64,000 bases of DNA from Gloeomargarita lithophora Alchichica-D10 (GTDB lineage: Bacteria; Cyanobacteriota; Cyanobacteriia; Gloeomargaritales; Gloeomargaritaceae), in NCBI RefSeq assembly GCF_001870225.1, contig NZ_CP017675.1, forward strand, positions 2,367,958 to 2,431,957, written 5' to 3'. Position numbers and translations under genes: made by a program. How positions within the stretch are numbered: position 1 is the first letter of the stretch; every line of letters begins with the position of its first letter. Shown here in pieces: positions 53,587 through 62,003 of the stretch. The notes below the pieces were generated by a model. The model searched no databases. It was not told where the DNA came from and saw nothing but the letters and a program-made list of their open reading frames with translations.

Positions 53587-54345
53587 ATGTCCCAAATCAT
53601 CTCTGTCCATTCCTTCCGGGGCGGTACCGGTAAATCCAATCTCACCGCCAACCTTTCCGTCACCATTGCCAAGGCCGGTAAGCGGGTGGGCATCGTGGAT
53701 ACGGATATTCAATCCCCCGGCATCCATGCCATTTTTGGCCTGGACGAAGACGATATGCGCCTGTCTTTGAATGATTACCTGTGGGGTCGCTGTCGGATCG
53801 AGGAAGCCGCCGTGGATGTAACCCGTGTCCTGCCTGCCGATACCGGCCAAATTTTTTTGATTCCCTCCAGTTTGCGCGCCGGAGAAATCGCCCGCGTCCT
53901 GAGGGAAGGCTTTGATATGAACCTGCTGAGCGAAGGGTTTGATGAACTCGTGGAAACCCTGAAACTAGATTACTTATTCATTGACACCCACCCCGGCTTG
54001 AATGAGGAGACATTGCTCTCCATTGCCATTTCCGATTGCCTGCTGTTGCTCCTGCGCCCCGACCGTCAGGATTATCAGGGCACCGCCGTCACCGTTGAAG
54101 TCGCCCGCAAACTCGACATTCCCCAACTGCTGTTGTTGGTCAATAAAATGCCCAGAGCCTTTGAACCGGAGGTCATCCGGCAACAGGTAGAGCAAAGTTA
54201 TCAGGCGACCGTCGCCGGAATTTTCTTTGAAAATGAGGAAATGTTGCAACTCGCCAGTAGCGATGTCTTCTGTCTGCGCTACCCCGACCACCCCTTCACC
54301 CAGGAAGTCCAAAAGGTCGTCAGCCAAATTGGTTTGGCAATGTAA
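53587..54345 (+). CDS. MinD/ParA-like ATPase
   Basis: 252 residues. The deviant Walker A is SFRGGTGKSNLTANLSVTIA, then GIVDTDIQSPGIHAIFGLDE and YLFIDTHPGLNEETLLSIA. It resembles a cyanobacterial MinD/ParA subgroup distinct from MinD at 13469: it lacks a C-terminal amphipathic tail. A role in positioning a cargo or controlling a transporter is possible. It is divergent from cax across about 100 bases. Confidence 0.85.
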   Translation: MSQIISVHSFRGGTGKSNLTANLSVTIAKAGKRVGIVDTDIQSPGIHAIFGLDEDDMRLSLNDYLWGRCRIEEAAVDVTRVLPADTGQIFLIPSSLRAGEIARVLREGFDMNLLSEGFDELVETLKLDYLFIDTHPGLNEETLLSIAISDCLLLLLRPDRQDYQGTAVTVEVARKLDIPQLLLLVNKMPRAFEPEVIRQQVEQSYQATVAGIFFENEEMLQLASSDVFCLRYPDHPFTQEVQKVVSQIGLAM

Positions 54346-54556
54346 AGATATATGACAGTTGGGCAGGGGTTTTTCAGTGATTTTGCGGTCACGGCGCAAA
54401 AAAAAGGCCAAAATGAAATTGGTTTTCCTGTTACCAGGATTACAATAAAAGTGCCTTGCGGGGGAACGATGGGGTTACATCCCTGTCATTCTGTGCATCC
54501 CCTGCTAATATAGGCGGTTGTCCCCCTTCATTTTAGACCAAGGAGTACCCGTTAAG

Positions 54557-55681
54557 ATGACCCAGGTGCGTAATGTCCTCCCAACCCTTGCTGACCCGTC
54601 TCTCGATGACTTAGGCGATGCCCCTGGGGATGACCTGAGCGACCTGGAACTCCTAGACGAGTTGGATGACTCGGACGAGGAGAGTGTGACCCCCGCCCGC
54701 TCCGGGGGGAAACGGGTGGGGGCGAAGAAAAATCCCTACACGGAAGACTCGATTCGCCTGTATCTGCAAGAAATTGGCCGGATTCGTCTGTTGCGGGCGG
54801 ATGAGGAGATCGAACTGGCGCGGCAAATTGCCAGTCTGCTTGAATTTGAACGGCAACGGGAGGACTGGATTCACCAGCATGGCTATCTCCCCAGCGAGGC
54901 GGATTGGGCGGCGGTGGTGGGTTTGCCCTTGGGGGATTTTCAGCGGCAGTTGCGCCAGGGCTATCGGGCGAAGGAAAAGATGGTGCAGTCCAATCTACGG
55001 TTGGTGGTTTCGATTGCCAAAAAGTATATGAACCGGGGGCTATCCTTCCAGGATTTGATCCAGGAGGGCAGTTTGGGTTTGATCCGCGCCGCCGAAAAAT
55101 TTGACCACGAAAAGGGTTACAAATTTTCCACCTATGCGACCTGGTGGATTCGCCAGGCCATCACCAGAGCGATTGCCGACCAGTCCCGCACCATCCGTCT
55201 GCCGGTGCATCTCTACGAGACGATTTCTCGCATCAAAAAAACCACCAAAATTCTTTCCCAGGAAATGGGTCGCAAACCCACGGAAGAAGAAATTGCCACC
55301 CGCATGGAAATTACCATTGAAAAACTCCGGTTTATTGCCAAATCTGCCCAACTCCCTATTTCGTTAGAAACCCCCATCGGTAAGGAAGAGGATTCCCGGT
55401 TGGGGGATTTTATTGAAGCGGATGGGGAAACCCCCGAAGACCAAGTGGCCAAGCATCTCCTGCGGGAGGATTTAGAAAATGTTTTGAATACTTTGAGTGC
55501 CCGGGAGCGGGATGTATTGCGTTTGCGCTATGGCTTAGACGATGGCCGCATGAAAACGTTAGAAGAAATCGGCCAAACGTTCAATGTCACTCGCGAACGC
55601 ATCCGGCAAATTGAGGCCAAAGCCCTCCGGAAACTGCGCCACCCCAACCGCAATAGCATTCTCAAAGAGTACATCCGCTAG
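54557..55681 (+). CDS. sigA: Principal RNA polymerase sigma factor (group 1, SigA type)
   Basis: About 374 residues. An acidic N-terminus ([20 protein letters not shown]) precedes regions 1.2 ([20 protein letters not shown]), 2 ([40 protein letters not shown]), 3 and 4 ([40 protein letters not shown]). The order and the missing spacer domain match cyanobacterial SigA. The ATG at 54557 has AAGGAG 11 bases ahead. A group 2 factor cannot be excluded by sequence alone, but the acidic tail argues for the housekeeping one. Confidence 0.9.
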   Translation: MTQVRNVLPTLADPSLDDLGDAPGDDLSDLELLDELDDSDEESVTPARSGGKRVGAKKNPYTEDSIRLYLQEIGRIRLLRADEEIELARQIASLLEFERQREDWIHQHGYLPSEADWAAVVGLPLGDFQRQLRQGYRAKEKMVQSNLRLVVSIAKKYMNRGLSFQDLIQEGSLGLIRAAEKFDHEKGYKFSTYATWWIRQAITRAIADQSRTIRLPVHLYETISRIKKTTKILSQEMGRKPTEEEIATRMEITIEKLRFIAKSAQLPISLETPIGKEEDSRLGDFIEADGETPEDQVAKHLLREDLENVLNTLSARERDVLRLRYGLDDGRMKTLEEIGQTFNVTRERIRQIEAKALRKLRHPNRNSILKEYIR

Positions 55682-55689
55682 TAAGGTTA

Positions 55690-55796
55690 GGACACTTCTA
55701 AAAGGAGGTCACAGGGGGCGTACTCCTCGTGCCAGAAGCACCTGCGGTGTATGATTCTCCATAATATCGGTTCGCCAATCGGGTAGGATTGCTGTA
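55690..55796. mobile_element. Hybrid-ended element before the second restriction-modification pair
   Basis: The left end is GGACACTTCTAAAAGGAGG and the right end is GGTAGGATTGCTGTA (inverted, TACAGCAATCC). The centre keeps GGTCACAGGGGGCGTAC, the AGAAGCACCTGCGGTGTATG stretch also seen at 19460, and ATTCTCCATAATAT. No target duplication is evident. It marks the left edge of the AT-rich island. Confidence 0.72.
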
Positions 55797-55901
55797 GTTG
55801 ATATAATATGTACACAACAAATACATTTTTCCTGAACCTTGCGTTTTTCAAGAATTTGGTATTTTCTATGGAAAAGTTTTTCAACAACCCAAAGTGAAAA
55901 T

Positions 55902-56876
55902 ATGACCATCTTTGAACGATTGACTAATTTTGTTCAGCGAGTATTCAAGACTAATTTGGAAATTTTTCTTGAAGCATTAAAGCACAGCCCTAATGCACAG
56001 GGGTATGTCAGTGGCTCAATCACGGAGTTATTGCTAAAAAAGAAACTTGAAGAAGAATATGGATTTGAAGTCAAACGAATTCGTGAAAAATGGGAAGGCA
56101 AAAAACATCCTAATCATCATGGAGATTTTTATTTCCGCAAACTAGAATCAAACATCTGGTATGTTATGGAATCTAAAGGCGTAAAATCGAATTCTGAAAA
56201 GTGGCATAAATTATACAACTTAGAGAAATTAAAAACTTTTCTCATCGCACATTCTGAAAAAATTCGTTGGATTAACCAGAATAACAATATTGAAGAACAA
56301 GTTATCAAATGGATATATCGAGAATTGCCAAAGTTTCAAGGTGAGTTTTCAACAACCATTTATGAATATGAAGAAATCCAAAACTACAACCCGCAACGGA
56401 AAACAGTAAAATCACGAGCAGTAGGGGCATTGAAACACCTTTCAAGAGAAGAAGTAAATGCTTTATTTGACAGTCGCCTCAATTATGTTATGTCAAAGAT
56501 TCGAGTTTTGGAAACTCACTTTGTTTCTGGTAAATCTGCTTCAAGTGACAGAACTCAAGCAACGCCCCGAAAAAATGAATTCAACGTTATTTCGATTGAC
56601 ATTTTTCTTCGGTATTCAGAACATAAATTTCTTTTTGCCAACCCTCAACACTTAGAATCATCTGGGGACGATGAAAATCACTTACAGCAAAATTACATCA
56701 TGGGATTTGTATTTACCGACGAATCTGGAAATGCAACATTAAGTATTACAGATGACTGGTACGAAAGCTTAAATGATGTTTACCAGACATTGAAGAAGGA
56801 AGATAGTATCAAAGAAGACGAAATGCAGGTTGATAATAGATATTTGATTGCAGAAGAAGCAAATGGAGAGTTGTAG
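55902..56876 (+). CDS. Probable PD-(D/E)XK restriction endonuclease
   Basis: 324 residues, AT-rich. The nuclease core is visible: an early helix with ITELLLKKKLEEEYGFEVKR, then HHGDFYFRKLE with Asp75 and WYVMESKGVKS with Glu90 and Lys92, giving D-x(n)-ExK. The rest is mixed alpha and beta (EEVNALFDSRLNYVMSKIRV, FNVISIDIFLRYSEH). No translocase helicase motifs occur, so it is not HsdR. It lies three bases before a methylase-specificity fusion, so it is inferred to be the cutting subunit. The ATG at 55902 follows an A-rich stretch. Confidence 0.65.
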   Translation: MTIFERLTNFVQRVFKTNLEIFLEALKHSPNAQGYVSGSITELLLKKKLEEEYGFEVKRIREKWEGKKHPNHHGDFYFRKLESNIWYVMESKGVKSNSEKWHKLYNLEKLKTFLIAHSEKIRWINQNNNIEEQVIKWIYRELPKFQGEFSTTIYEYEEIQNYNPQRKTVKSRAVGALKHLSREEVNALFDSRLNYVMSKIRVLETHFVSGKSASSDRTQATPRKNEFNVISIDIFLRYSEHKFLFANPQHLESSGDDENHLQQNYIMGFVFTDESGNATLSITDDWYESLNDVYQTLKKEDSIKEDEMQVDNRYLIAEEANGEL

Positions 56877-56879
56877 TAA

Positions 56880-58943
56880 ATGAAAAGGACACAGCAACAA
56901 ACTCGAAAAATGAAAGAGCAAGGATTGTTATTTTCCGAAGACAGTCTGTTACCTGAAAAACTCCCCCAAATTCAGGAATTACAACCTTCTAGCAATCTTT
57001 CAGCAGTTTTTGATGAGTGTCATAATTATATTTATGCCAATGAAGGAATGCTCAAAGACAAGATTTTTCATGAGATGGTTAAGTTGCTTATCATAAAACT
57101 TCATGACGAAAAATCTGCCAAGCAATTTGTAGATTTTGGCGTTACAACAAGTGAATATAAAGCCATTGTGGCAAATAAGCCCGATGAATTTATTTTGCGT
57201 CTCAGTAAATTATTTACTTCAATCAAGAATCACTATCGGGGATTTTTCACGGATGACGCATTAAAGTTAAAACCTTTGACTCTCGCTTATATTGTAGGAA
57301 AATTACAATATATTAGTTTAAGTAAAACATCTGGCGATATAAAAGGTGAAGCATTTCAAACTTTTGTAAATAGACATCAACGGGGAGACAGAGGAGAATT
57401 TTTTACACCCCACCCGATTGTTCGTCTTGCAGTTGAAATGATAGACCCCAAACTAAATGATAAAATTATAGACCCTGCTTGTGGAAGTGGGGGCTTCTTA
57501 ATTCAAGCAATAAATCATGCCCGACAAAATAATCCAAAATTAGACACGGCCAGTTTTGTGCAAAAAAGCATTACAGGCATTGAGTTTAATCCAGATGTAG
57601 CTCTTTCTGCAATGATACGTTTAGTTTTTGAAGGCGGCACAGGTTCAGAAATTATATGCACCAATGCGCTTATAGAAGATGAAAAATTAAATGATTCTTT
57701 TGATATTGTTTTAACAAATCCACCTTTTGGAAATAAAGGAAAGGTCGAAGACCAGAAGATTCTTGAGTCATACCTTCTTGCAAGAAAATGGAATAAATCA
57801 GCATCAAATGGAGGGGAAGTTTCCAGAACTGTTTTAGCCGGTCAATCACCTGATATTCTATTTATTGAGAAATCCATAAAATTATTGCGGGCAGGCGGAC
57901 GAATGGCAATCATCTTGCCAGATGGTCTATTACAAAATATCTCTAATCGGCATATTCGTTATTGGTTGCGTTCTCAGGCAAAAATATTAGGTGTTATTTC
58001 CATACCACAAGAAGCTTTTGTTCCGTACGGCACAGGAATTAAAACTTCACTTCTAGTAGTTCAAAAATTGCCCGCAAATAACGATTCCTGTTTTATGGCA
58101 CAAATCAAAAAGATGGGATATGATGTTAAAGGACAACCGATATATAAACGCAATGATTCTGGAATTATCGCCCGAACAAAATCAGGTCTTCCAATAGTTG
58201 ATGATGACATAGACGATATTTCTAAATCTTTTAGATTATTTGTCAATGGCGAATTTGAACAAAGTAATGATTGTGTTTATACAGTCAATAATGATTTGCT
58301 CAATTCAAGACTAGATGCTGAGCATTATTTGCCGAATGACCAAAAACTGTTGGCACATCTAAAATCTATTGGCGCAAGACCCTTAGGAGAAATTGCTGAT
58401 ATTTTGAGTGATTCAGATAATTTTCGTTTGGCAAGTGATAGTGAAATTAAATATATTGCTATTTCAGATGTTGATTATCGTACAATGCAAGTTGTTGCTC
58501 AACAAGTTATTAAAGCGCATGAGGCTCCATCACGCGCAACTTACAGAGTACACAGCGGCGATATTATTACAGCGGTTTCAGGAGCAAGCACAGGAAGCCC
58601 TCGGCAAGCAACTGCCCTTATTACAGAAGATGAAGACGGAGCGATTTGTTCAAATGGATTTTCAGTATTACGAAATATTCACGGAGTTGAGCCTTTATTT
58701 TTACTAGCGTATATGCGAACAGACCATTTCCTACGTCAGGTTAAAAGGTATATGACAGGTCATGCTATTCCTACTATTTCAGTGGATGATTTGTCACAAG
58801 TTTTAGTGCCTATTCCACCACAAACCGAACAGCAAAGAATAGCGCAAAACATTGCTGAAATTCAAGCAATGAGCAAAGTAGCGCTGAAAGCAGTCGAAAA
58901 AATTGTCAATGAGATGAGTCTTTTATTAGGCGAGGTTGCGTAG
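56880..58943 (+). CDS. HsdM-type N6-adenine methylase fused to a specificity domain
   Basis: 687 residues. The N-terminal helical domain leads to the SAM motif IDPACGSGGFLIQAINHA (198-215) and the catalytic VLTNPPFGNKGK (NPPF at 280-283), as in HsdM. From about 480 the chain changes to an HsdS-like target-recognition domain (ARPLGEIADILSDSD, ITAVSGASTGSPRQATALIT, GHAIPTISVDDLSQVLVPIP), ending in the helix EQQRIAQNIAEIQAMSKVAL. One half-S domain is present, so binding may be as a dimer. It is coupled to the nuclease gene. Confidence 0.87.
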   Translation: MKRTQQQTRKMKEQGLLFSEDSLLPEKLPQIQELQPSSNLSAVFDECHNYIYANEGMLKDKIFHEMVKLLIIKLHDEKSAKQFVDFGVTTSEYKAIVANKPDEFILRLSKLFTSIKNHYRGFFTDDALKLKPLTLAYIVGKLQYISLSKTSGDIKGEAFQTFVNRHQRGDRGEFFTPHPIVRLAVEMIDPKLNDKIIDPACGSGGFLIQAINHARQNNPKLDTASFVQKSITGIEFNPDVALSAMIRLVFEGGTGSEIICTNALIEDEKLNDSFDIVLTNPPFGNKGKVEDQKILESYLLARKWNKSASNGGEVSRTVLAGQSPDILFIEKSIKLLRAGGRMAIILPDGLLQNISNRHIRYWLRSQAKILGVISIPQEAFVPYGTGIKTSLLVVQKLPANNDSCFMAQIKKMGYDVKGQPIYKRNDSGIIARTKSGLPIVDDDIDDISKSFRLFVNGEFEQSNDCVYTVNNDLLNSRLDAEHYLPNDQKLLAHLKSIGARPLGEIADILSDSDNFRLASDSEIKYIAISDVDYRTMQVVAQQVIKAHEAPSRATYRVHSGDIITAVSGASTGSPRQATALITEDEDGAICSNGFSVLRNIHGVEPLFLLAYMRTDHFLRQVKRYMTGHAIPTISVDDLSQVLVPIPPQTEQQRIAQNIAEIQAMSKVALKAVEKIVNEMSLLLGEVA

Positions 58944-58954
58944 GGCAGAAAGCA

Positions 58955-59040
58955 ATCTAACAAATCACTGCACCCAACCGTATGCTAAACCATTCACATC
59001 ATCCAAATTCACTAACAACGGGTGAGTTCAACCGTTATAC
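58955..59040 (+). repeat. attC-like sequence 3
   Basis: The left box is ATCTAAC (matches RYYYAAC), followed by AAATCACTGCACCCAACCG. The right side is ACGGGTGAGTTCAACC and the box GTTATAC (six of seven to GTTRRRY). CACCC and GGGTG pair. The site follows the methylase-specificity gene. Part of it (58961-58988) is repeated at 59656-59683. Confidence 0.55.
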
Positions 59041-59091
59041 ACAAAGACCAGTCATAATAGACTTAATCCCTAGATTACAAAGACTATCCCA

Positions 59092-59476
59092 GTGGCAGAA
59101 ATTCCAAAAGGTACAATTTTAGAAATACTAGACCTGATGAGAAGATTAACAGAGCTTATCAACACTTCCGCCTACTTAGAGCTATCAGCATTTAATAAAT
59201 ATGGAGAAATTGGACAAATTGCCTATGTACTGGAGCAACTACAGAATGTTAAAGAAAAAGCTGTATCCACGTACACAAGGTTATCCACAGTTTTATTAAG
59301 AATTTCAGAAACTCAGCCCTCGCTAACTGCTACAATGTCAGATATAGCAATCTTATTTGAATTTAGAACAGCGGTCGCAGGGGGGTATCCCCCGCCCTTG
59401 GTTCTGCGGAATTTCCGTTCGTAACTCGTGTCATATTGCTATAGCATTGAAGAAGTAGTAAATGAATGGAGCCTAT
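59092..59476 (+). pseudogene. Small cassette-like gene split by an element
   Basis: The first part encodes MAEIPKGTILEILDLMRRLT, then ELINTSAYLELSAFNKYGEI and ETQPSLTATMSD, a helical protein of unknown family. The frame then enters an element (59345-59441). Removing the element and one TA restores TATMSDSIEEVVNEWSL and a stop at 59474, giving a product of about 94 residues. The start is GTG at 59092. The truncated form ends in element-derived residues and may still be stable. Confidence 0.75.
59345..59441. mobile_element. MITE-like element with TA target duplication
   Basis: 97 bp, ends TAGCAATCTTA and, inverted, TAGCAATATGA. TA lies at 59343-59344 and 59442-59443. The interior has TTAGAACAGCGGTCGCAGGG, the C run and CCCTTGGTTCTGCGGAATTTC. 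A TA target and short inverted ends are typical of elements mobilised by IS630/Tc1-like transposases. Confidence 0.82.
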
Positions 59477-59481
59477 AGGGT

Positions 59482-59655
59482 ATGAATACAGATGATCCTA
59501 AAAAAATTGAAGAAACCGTAGGAAAACTCAGAAAAGTTAGCCACCAATTTGATGCACTGAACTTTTCGCTTGATGTATTCTTATCGGAAATTGATGAAGA
59601 AATTCGGAAGAATTCAATTGTTGCGCTTCGTTTGCAAGCAAATCGGAGTGTATAG
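59482..59655 (+). CDS. Small 57-residue protein
   Basis: ATG at 59482 with AGGGT just before it. The product is MNTDDPKKIEETVGKLRKVS, HQFDALNFSLDVFLSEIDEE and ends ALRLQANRSV, a charged helical pattern. It starts five bases after the restored stop of the previous gene, so the two probably form a pair, perhaps a small toxin-antitoxin or an anti-restriction module. I do not recognise it. Confidence 0.55.
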   Translation: MNTDDPKKIEETVGKLRKVSHQFDALNFSLDVFLSEIDEEIRKNSIVALRLQANRSV

Positions 59656-59683
59656 CAAATCATTGCACCCAACCTCATGCTAA
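59656..59683 (+). repeat. Partial attC-like direct repeat
   Basis: CAAATCATTGCACCCAACCT and CATGCTAA repeat the sequence at 58961-58988 with three differences. It directly follows the stop of the small gene. The matching right arm is not clear. The two copies bracket the small-gene unit. Confidence 0.5.
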
Positions 59684-59730
59684 TGTGGTTATATTATCTA
59701 AAACTTTGACATCGGTTGCGTACAACGCAC

Positions 59731-60387
59731 ATGACCCATCATATACTTCTGGTGGATGACGAACCGGGACTGCGGCAGGCGGTGCAAGCCTATCTGGAAG
59801 AAAGTGGTTTTACGGTGACGGCGGTGGCCAATGCCCAGGTGGCTTGGGAATTTTTGCAAAACCAAAAACCAGACCTGGTGGTTTCTGATGTAATGATGCC
59901 CCAGGTGAGTGGTTATGAATTTCTCAAACAACTGCGGGATGATGCCCGTTTTCAACATTTGCCGGTGGTTTTTCTCACCGCCCGGGGCATGACCAAAGAC
60001 CGCATCAGTGGGTTTCGCTCTGGGGTGGATGGTTATATTGCCAAACCCTTTGACCCGGAGGAATTGGTGGCGGTGATTGGGAATCTTTTACGCAAAAATG
60101 AACCGCAACCCACGGATATGGCACAGGAATTGGCGGAAATTAAGGCACTTTTGGCACGGCAAGGGGGAACTATTACGAAAGAACCGCTGGATTTGGATTT
60201 AACCCCCAGGGAACGCAGTGTTTTGGAACTATTAGCGCAGGGGTTGATGAACAAAGAGATTGCCCACCGGTTGGAAACCAGCGTGCGAAACGTGGAAAAA
60301 TATGTTAGCCGTTTATTTAGCAAAACCGGCACCAACAGCCGCACCGAATTGGTACGTTTTGCCCTGGAAAACGGGTTGGCGAAGTAA
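59731..60387 (+). CDS. rre1: NarL-type response regulator Rre1 (Ycf29)
   Basis: 218 residues. The receiver has LLVDDEPGLRQAVQAYLEES, the phosphoacceptor in DLVVSDVMMPQVSGYEFLKQ and VFLTARGMTKDRISGFRSG with KPFDPEELVAV. A linker leads to a LuxR-type helix-turn-helix (LTPRERSVLELLAQGLMNKE, then RNVEKYVSRLFSKTGTNSRT). This is the conserved cyanobacterial and plastid Rre1/Ycf29, partner of Hik2/Hik34 in stress and redox signalling. The ATG at 59731 fits the family start. Confidence 0.88.
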   Translation: MTHHILLVDDEPGLRQAVQAYLEESGFTVTAVANAQVAWEFLQNQKPDLVVSDVMMPQVSGYEFLKQLRDDARFQHLPVVFLTARGMTKDRISGFRSGVDGYIAKPFDPEELVAVIGNLLRKNEPQPTDMAQELAEIKALLARQGGTITKEPLDLDLTPRERSVLELLAQGLMNKEIAHRLETSVRNVEKYVSRLFSKTGTNSRTELVRFALENGLAK

Positions 60388-60458
60388 TTTTCCTGGGATT
60401 GCCAATCCAAGGGCGGAGGGACTCCGTATCATGGATGTTCCCGATGGAGATAATCCAA

Positions 60459-61253
60459 ATGAAGATTCGCATTGCGGCGACCTTGGCTGTTTTGGCCGTT
60501 GTAGGGGCGGTGGTGGGCGCAAAAGTATTCAAAAGCAACAATCCCGCCATTGCCGATAGTGGTGTTATTGCCGGTAACCCCTGTGCTGGTAAAAATCCTT
60601 GCGCCGGTAAAGCTAACAACCCCTGTGCTGGTAAAAATCCCTGCGCCGGTAAAGCTAATAACCCCTGTGCTGGTAAAAATCCTTGCGCTGGTAAAGCTAA
60701 CAACCCCTGTGCTGGTAAAAATCCCTGTGCCGGTAAAGCTAACAACCCCTGTGCTGGCAAAAATCCCTGCGCTGGTAAAGCTAACAACCCCTGTGCTGGC
60801 AAAAATCCCTGCGCCGCCGCCAACCCCAAAGTGCGGATTCGCCAAGGGGCAAAACATGAACAGGTTTACAACCAATTTGGCCGGGGTATTGCCCTCAAAG
60901 GTCAAGACGTGGTGGCCTATTTCACCCAAAACCGTGCCGTGCCGGGGAACAGTCAATTTACCCACCAATGGCAAGGGGTGACGTGGCAATTTGCCAGTGC
61001 CGCCAACCGGGATAAATTTGCCCAAAATCCCCAACAATATGCGCCGCAATATGGGGGGTACTGTGCCAAAGCCGCCGCCGAAGGTAATTTAGCCAAAACC
61101 GACCCGGATGCCTTCAAAGTTGTGGACGGTAAACTTTACCTCAACTACGATAAATCCGTGCAGGCGCAATGGAACCAAAATGTCCCCGGTAATATCGTGG
61201 CCGCCAACAAAAACTGGGATAAAATCCTCACCAACCGGGAGCTTTATGAATAA
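60459..61253 (+). CDS. YHS-domain protein with Cys-rich NPCAGK repeats
   Basis: 264 residues. An N-terminal hydrophobic segment (AATLAVLAVVGAVVGAKVF) is a signal peptide or anchor. Residues 40-121 are twelve NPCAGK-type units arranged as NPCAGKNPCAGKAN pairs, giving twelve evenly spaced Cys. The C-terminal part is a YHS domain: GIALKGQDVVAYFTQNRAVP, WQGVTWQFASAANRDKFAQN and YGGYCAKAAAEGNLAKTDPD. YHS domains bind metal or heme-like groups. The Cys run suggests metal binding or redox sensing outside the cytoplasm. Confidence 0.85.
   Translation: MKIRIAATLAVLAVVGAVVGAKVFKSNNPAIADSGVIAGNPCAGKNPCAGKANNPCAGKNPCAGKANNPCAGKNPCAGKANNPCAGKNPCAGKANNPCAGKNPCAGKANNPCAGKNPCAAANPKVRIRQGAKHEQVYNQFGRGIALKGQDVVAYFTQNRAVPGNSQFTHQWQGVTWQFASAANRDKFAQNPQQYAPQYGGYCAKAAAEGNLAKTDPDAFKVVDGKLYLNYDKSVQAQWNQNVPGNIVAANKNWDKILTNRELYE
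60576..60821 (+). repeat. 42-bp tandem repeat inside the YHS gene
   Basis: Nearly six copies of a 42-base unit (AACCCCTGTGCTGGTAAAAA, then TCCCTGCGCCGGTAAAGCTA and AC). Third-position changes (TGT/TGC, GGT/GGC) vary between copies while the peptide stays fixed, so selection has kept the protein repeat. Unit number may differ between strains. Confidence 0.85.
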
Positions 61254-61345
61254 GTAACGTTGCATAATTACTAGGGTGGAAGCTGGGGTGATAATTGACC
61301 TGGTTTTTCACCCTGGGATTTTCGCTGGGCAAATGAGGTTCACCG

Positions 61346-61939
61346 ATGCACTGGTTGGTTGATAACCATAGTAATATCCTGCCCTTGGCGACTAAACCCT
61401 GGCGCCCCTACCGGGGTACCTATAGGCTGTACCGATTTTTGACGGACGTAGAAGATATTTTGGCGGCGACCCCCGATGACCAGGAGCGGTTGGGGCTGAT
61501 TTGCCCTTTGTTGGCACGGCTGATCCAGGATTCCTTTTGGCTAGAATTGCCCGACCTTACCCCCGACCCGGAGACCGGCTGGGCAATCCAGACCCTTTAC
61601 GATGAACCGGAATTTCCCTTGACGGTGCAGGTGGTGGCCTGGAATCCTGGCAGTGTGTCCCCGATTCATAATCACGGCACCTGGGGGGTGGTGGCGATGC
61701 TTAGCGGTCAGGAACGCCATCCCCTCTGGCAACGCACGGCGGAACACTCTGAACGGGTGATCAACCACGCGGAATTGACGCTAGGGGCAGGGGATATGGT
61801 CGCTTTTCTCCCCTCAGCCATTCACAGTTTGCACACCCTCGGTTCTGAACCCAGTATGAGTTTGAATGTGTATGGGGAAACGGATTTTCGCCGCCGCTGG
61901 GAATTTGACCCGGTGCATCACACCGCTACCCTATTCTAA
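61346..61939 (+). CDS. Cysteine dioxygenase-family cupin protein
   Basis: 197 residues. The cupin metal site is VSPIHNHGTWGVVAMLSGQE with two His, and a later His in PSAIHSLHTLG. An N-terminal helical stretch (TDVEDILAATPDDQERLGL) and SMSLNVYGETDF fit the COG5553 cysteine dioxygenase-like group. The substrate in cyanobacteria is not established. The ATG at 61346 is clear. Confidence 0.8.
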   Translation: MHWLVDNHSNILPLATKPWRPYRGTYRLYRFLTDVEDILAATPDDQERLGLICPLLARLIQDSFWLELPDLTPDPETGWAIQTLYDEPEFPLTVQVVAWNPGSVSPIHNHGTWGVVAMLSGQERHPLWQRTAEHSERVINHAELTLGAGDMVAFLPSAIHSLHTLGSEPSMSLNVYGETDFRRRWEFDPVHHTATLF

Positions 61940-62003
61940 ATGCAATCCATAGGGTATTCTAACGAGGGATTGTTCTCTACCCATTACCTGGGTAATTGCC
62001 CCT

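Noticed and set aside
59716-60387. The TTG start for the response regulator
   Set aside because: The ATG at 59731 matches the family N-terminus and the upstream five codons add nothing.
60576-60821. Regular 42-bp repeats resembling a CRISPR array
   Set aside because: They translate in frame as NPCAGK units inside a signal-peptide/YHS gene, have no unique spacers and no cas genes nearby.
60317-61049. Long minus-strand frames through the same repeats
   Set aside because: They are the complement of the NPCAGK repeat and show only repeat-derived low-complexity sequence without a start signal.
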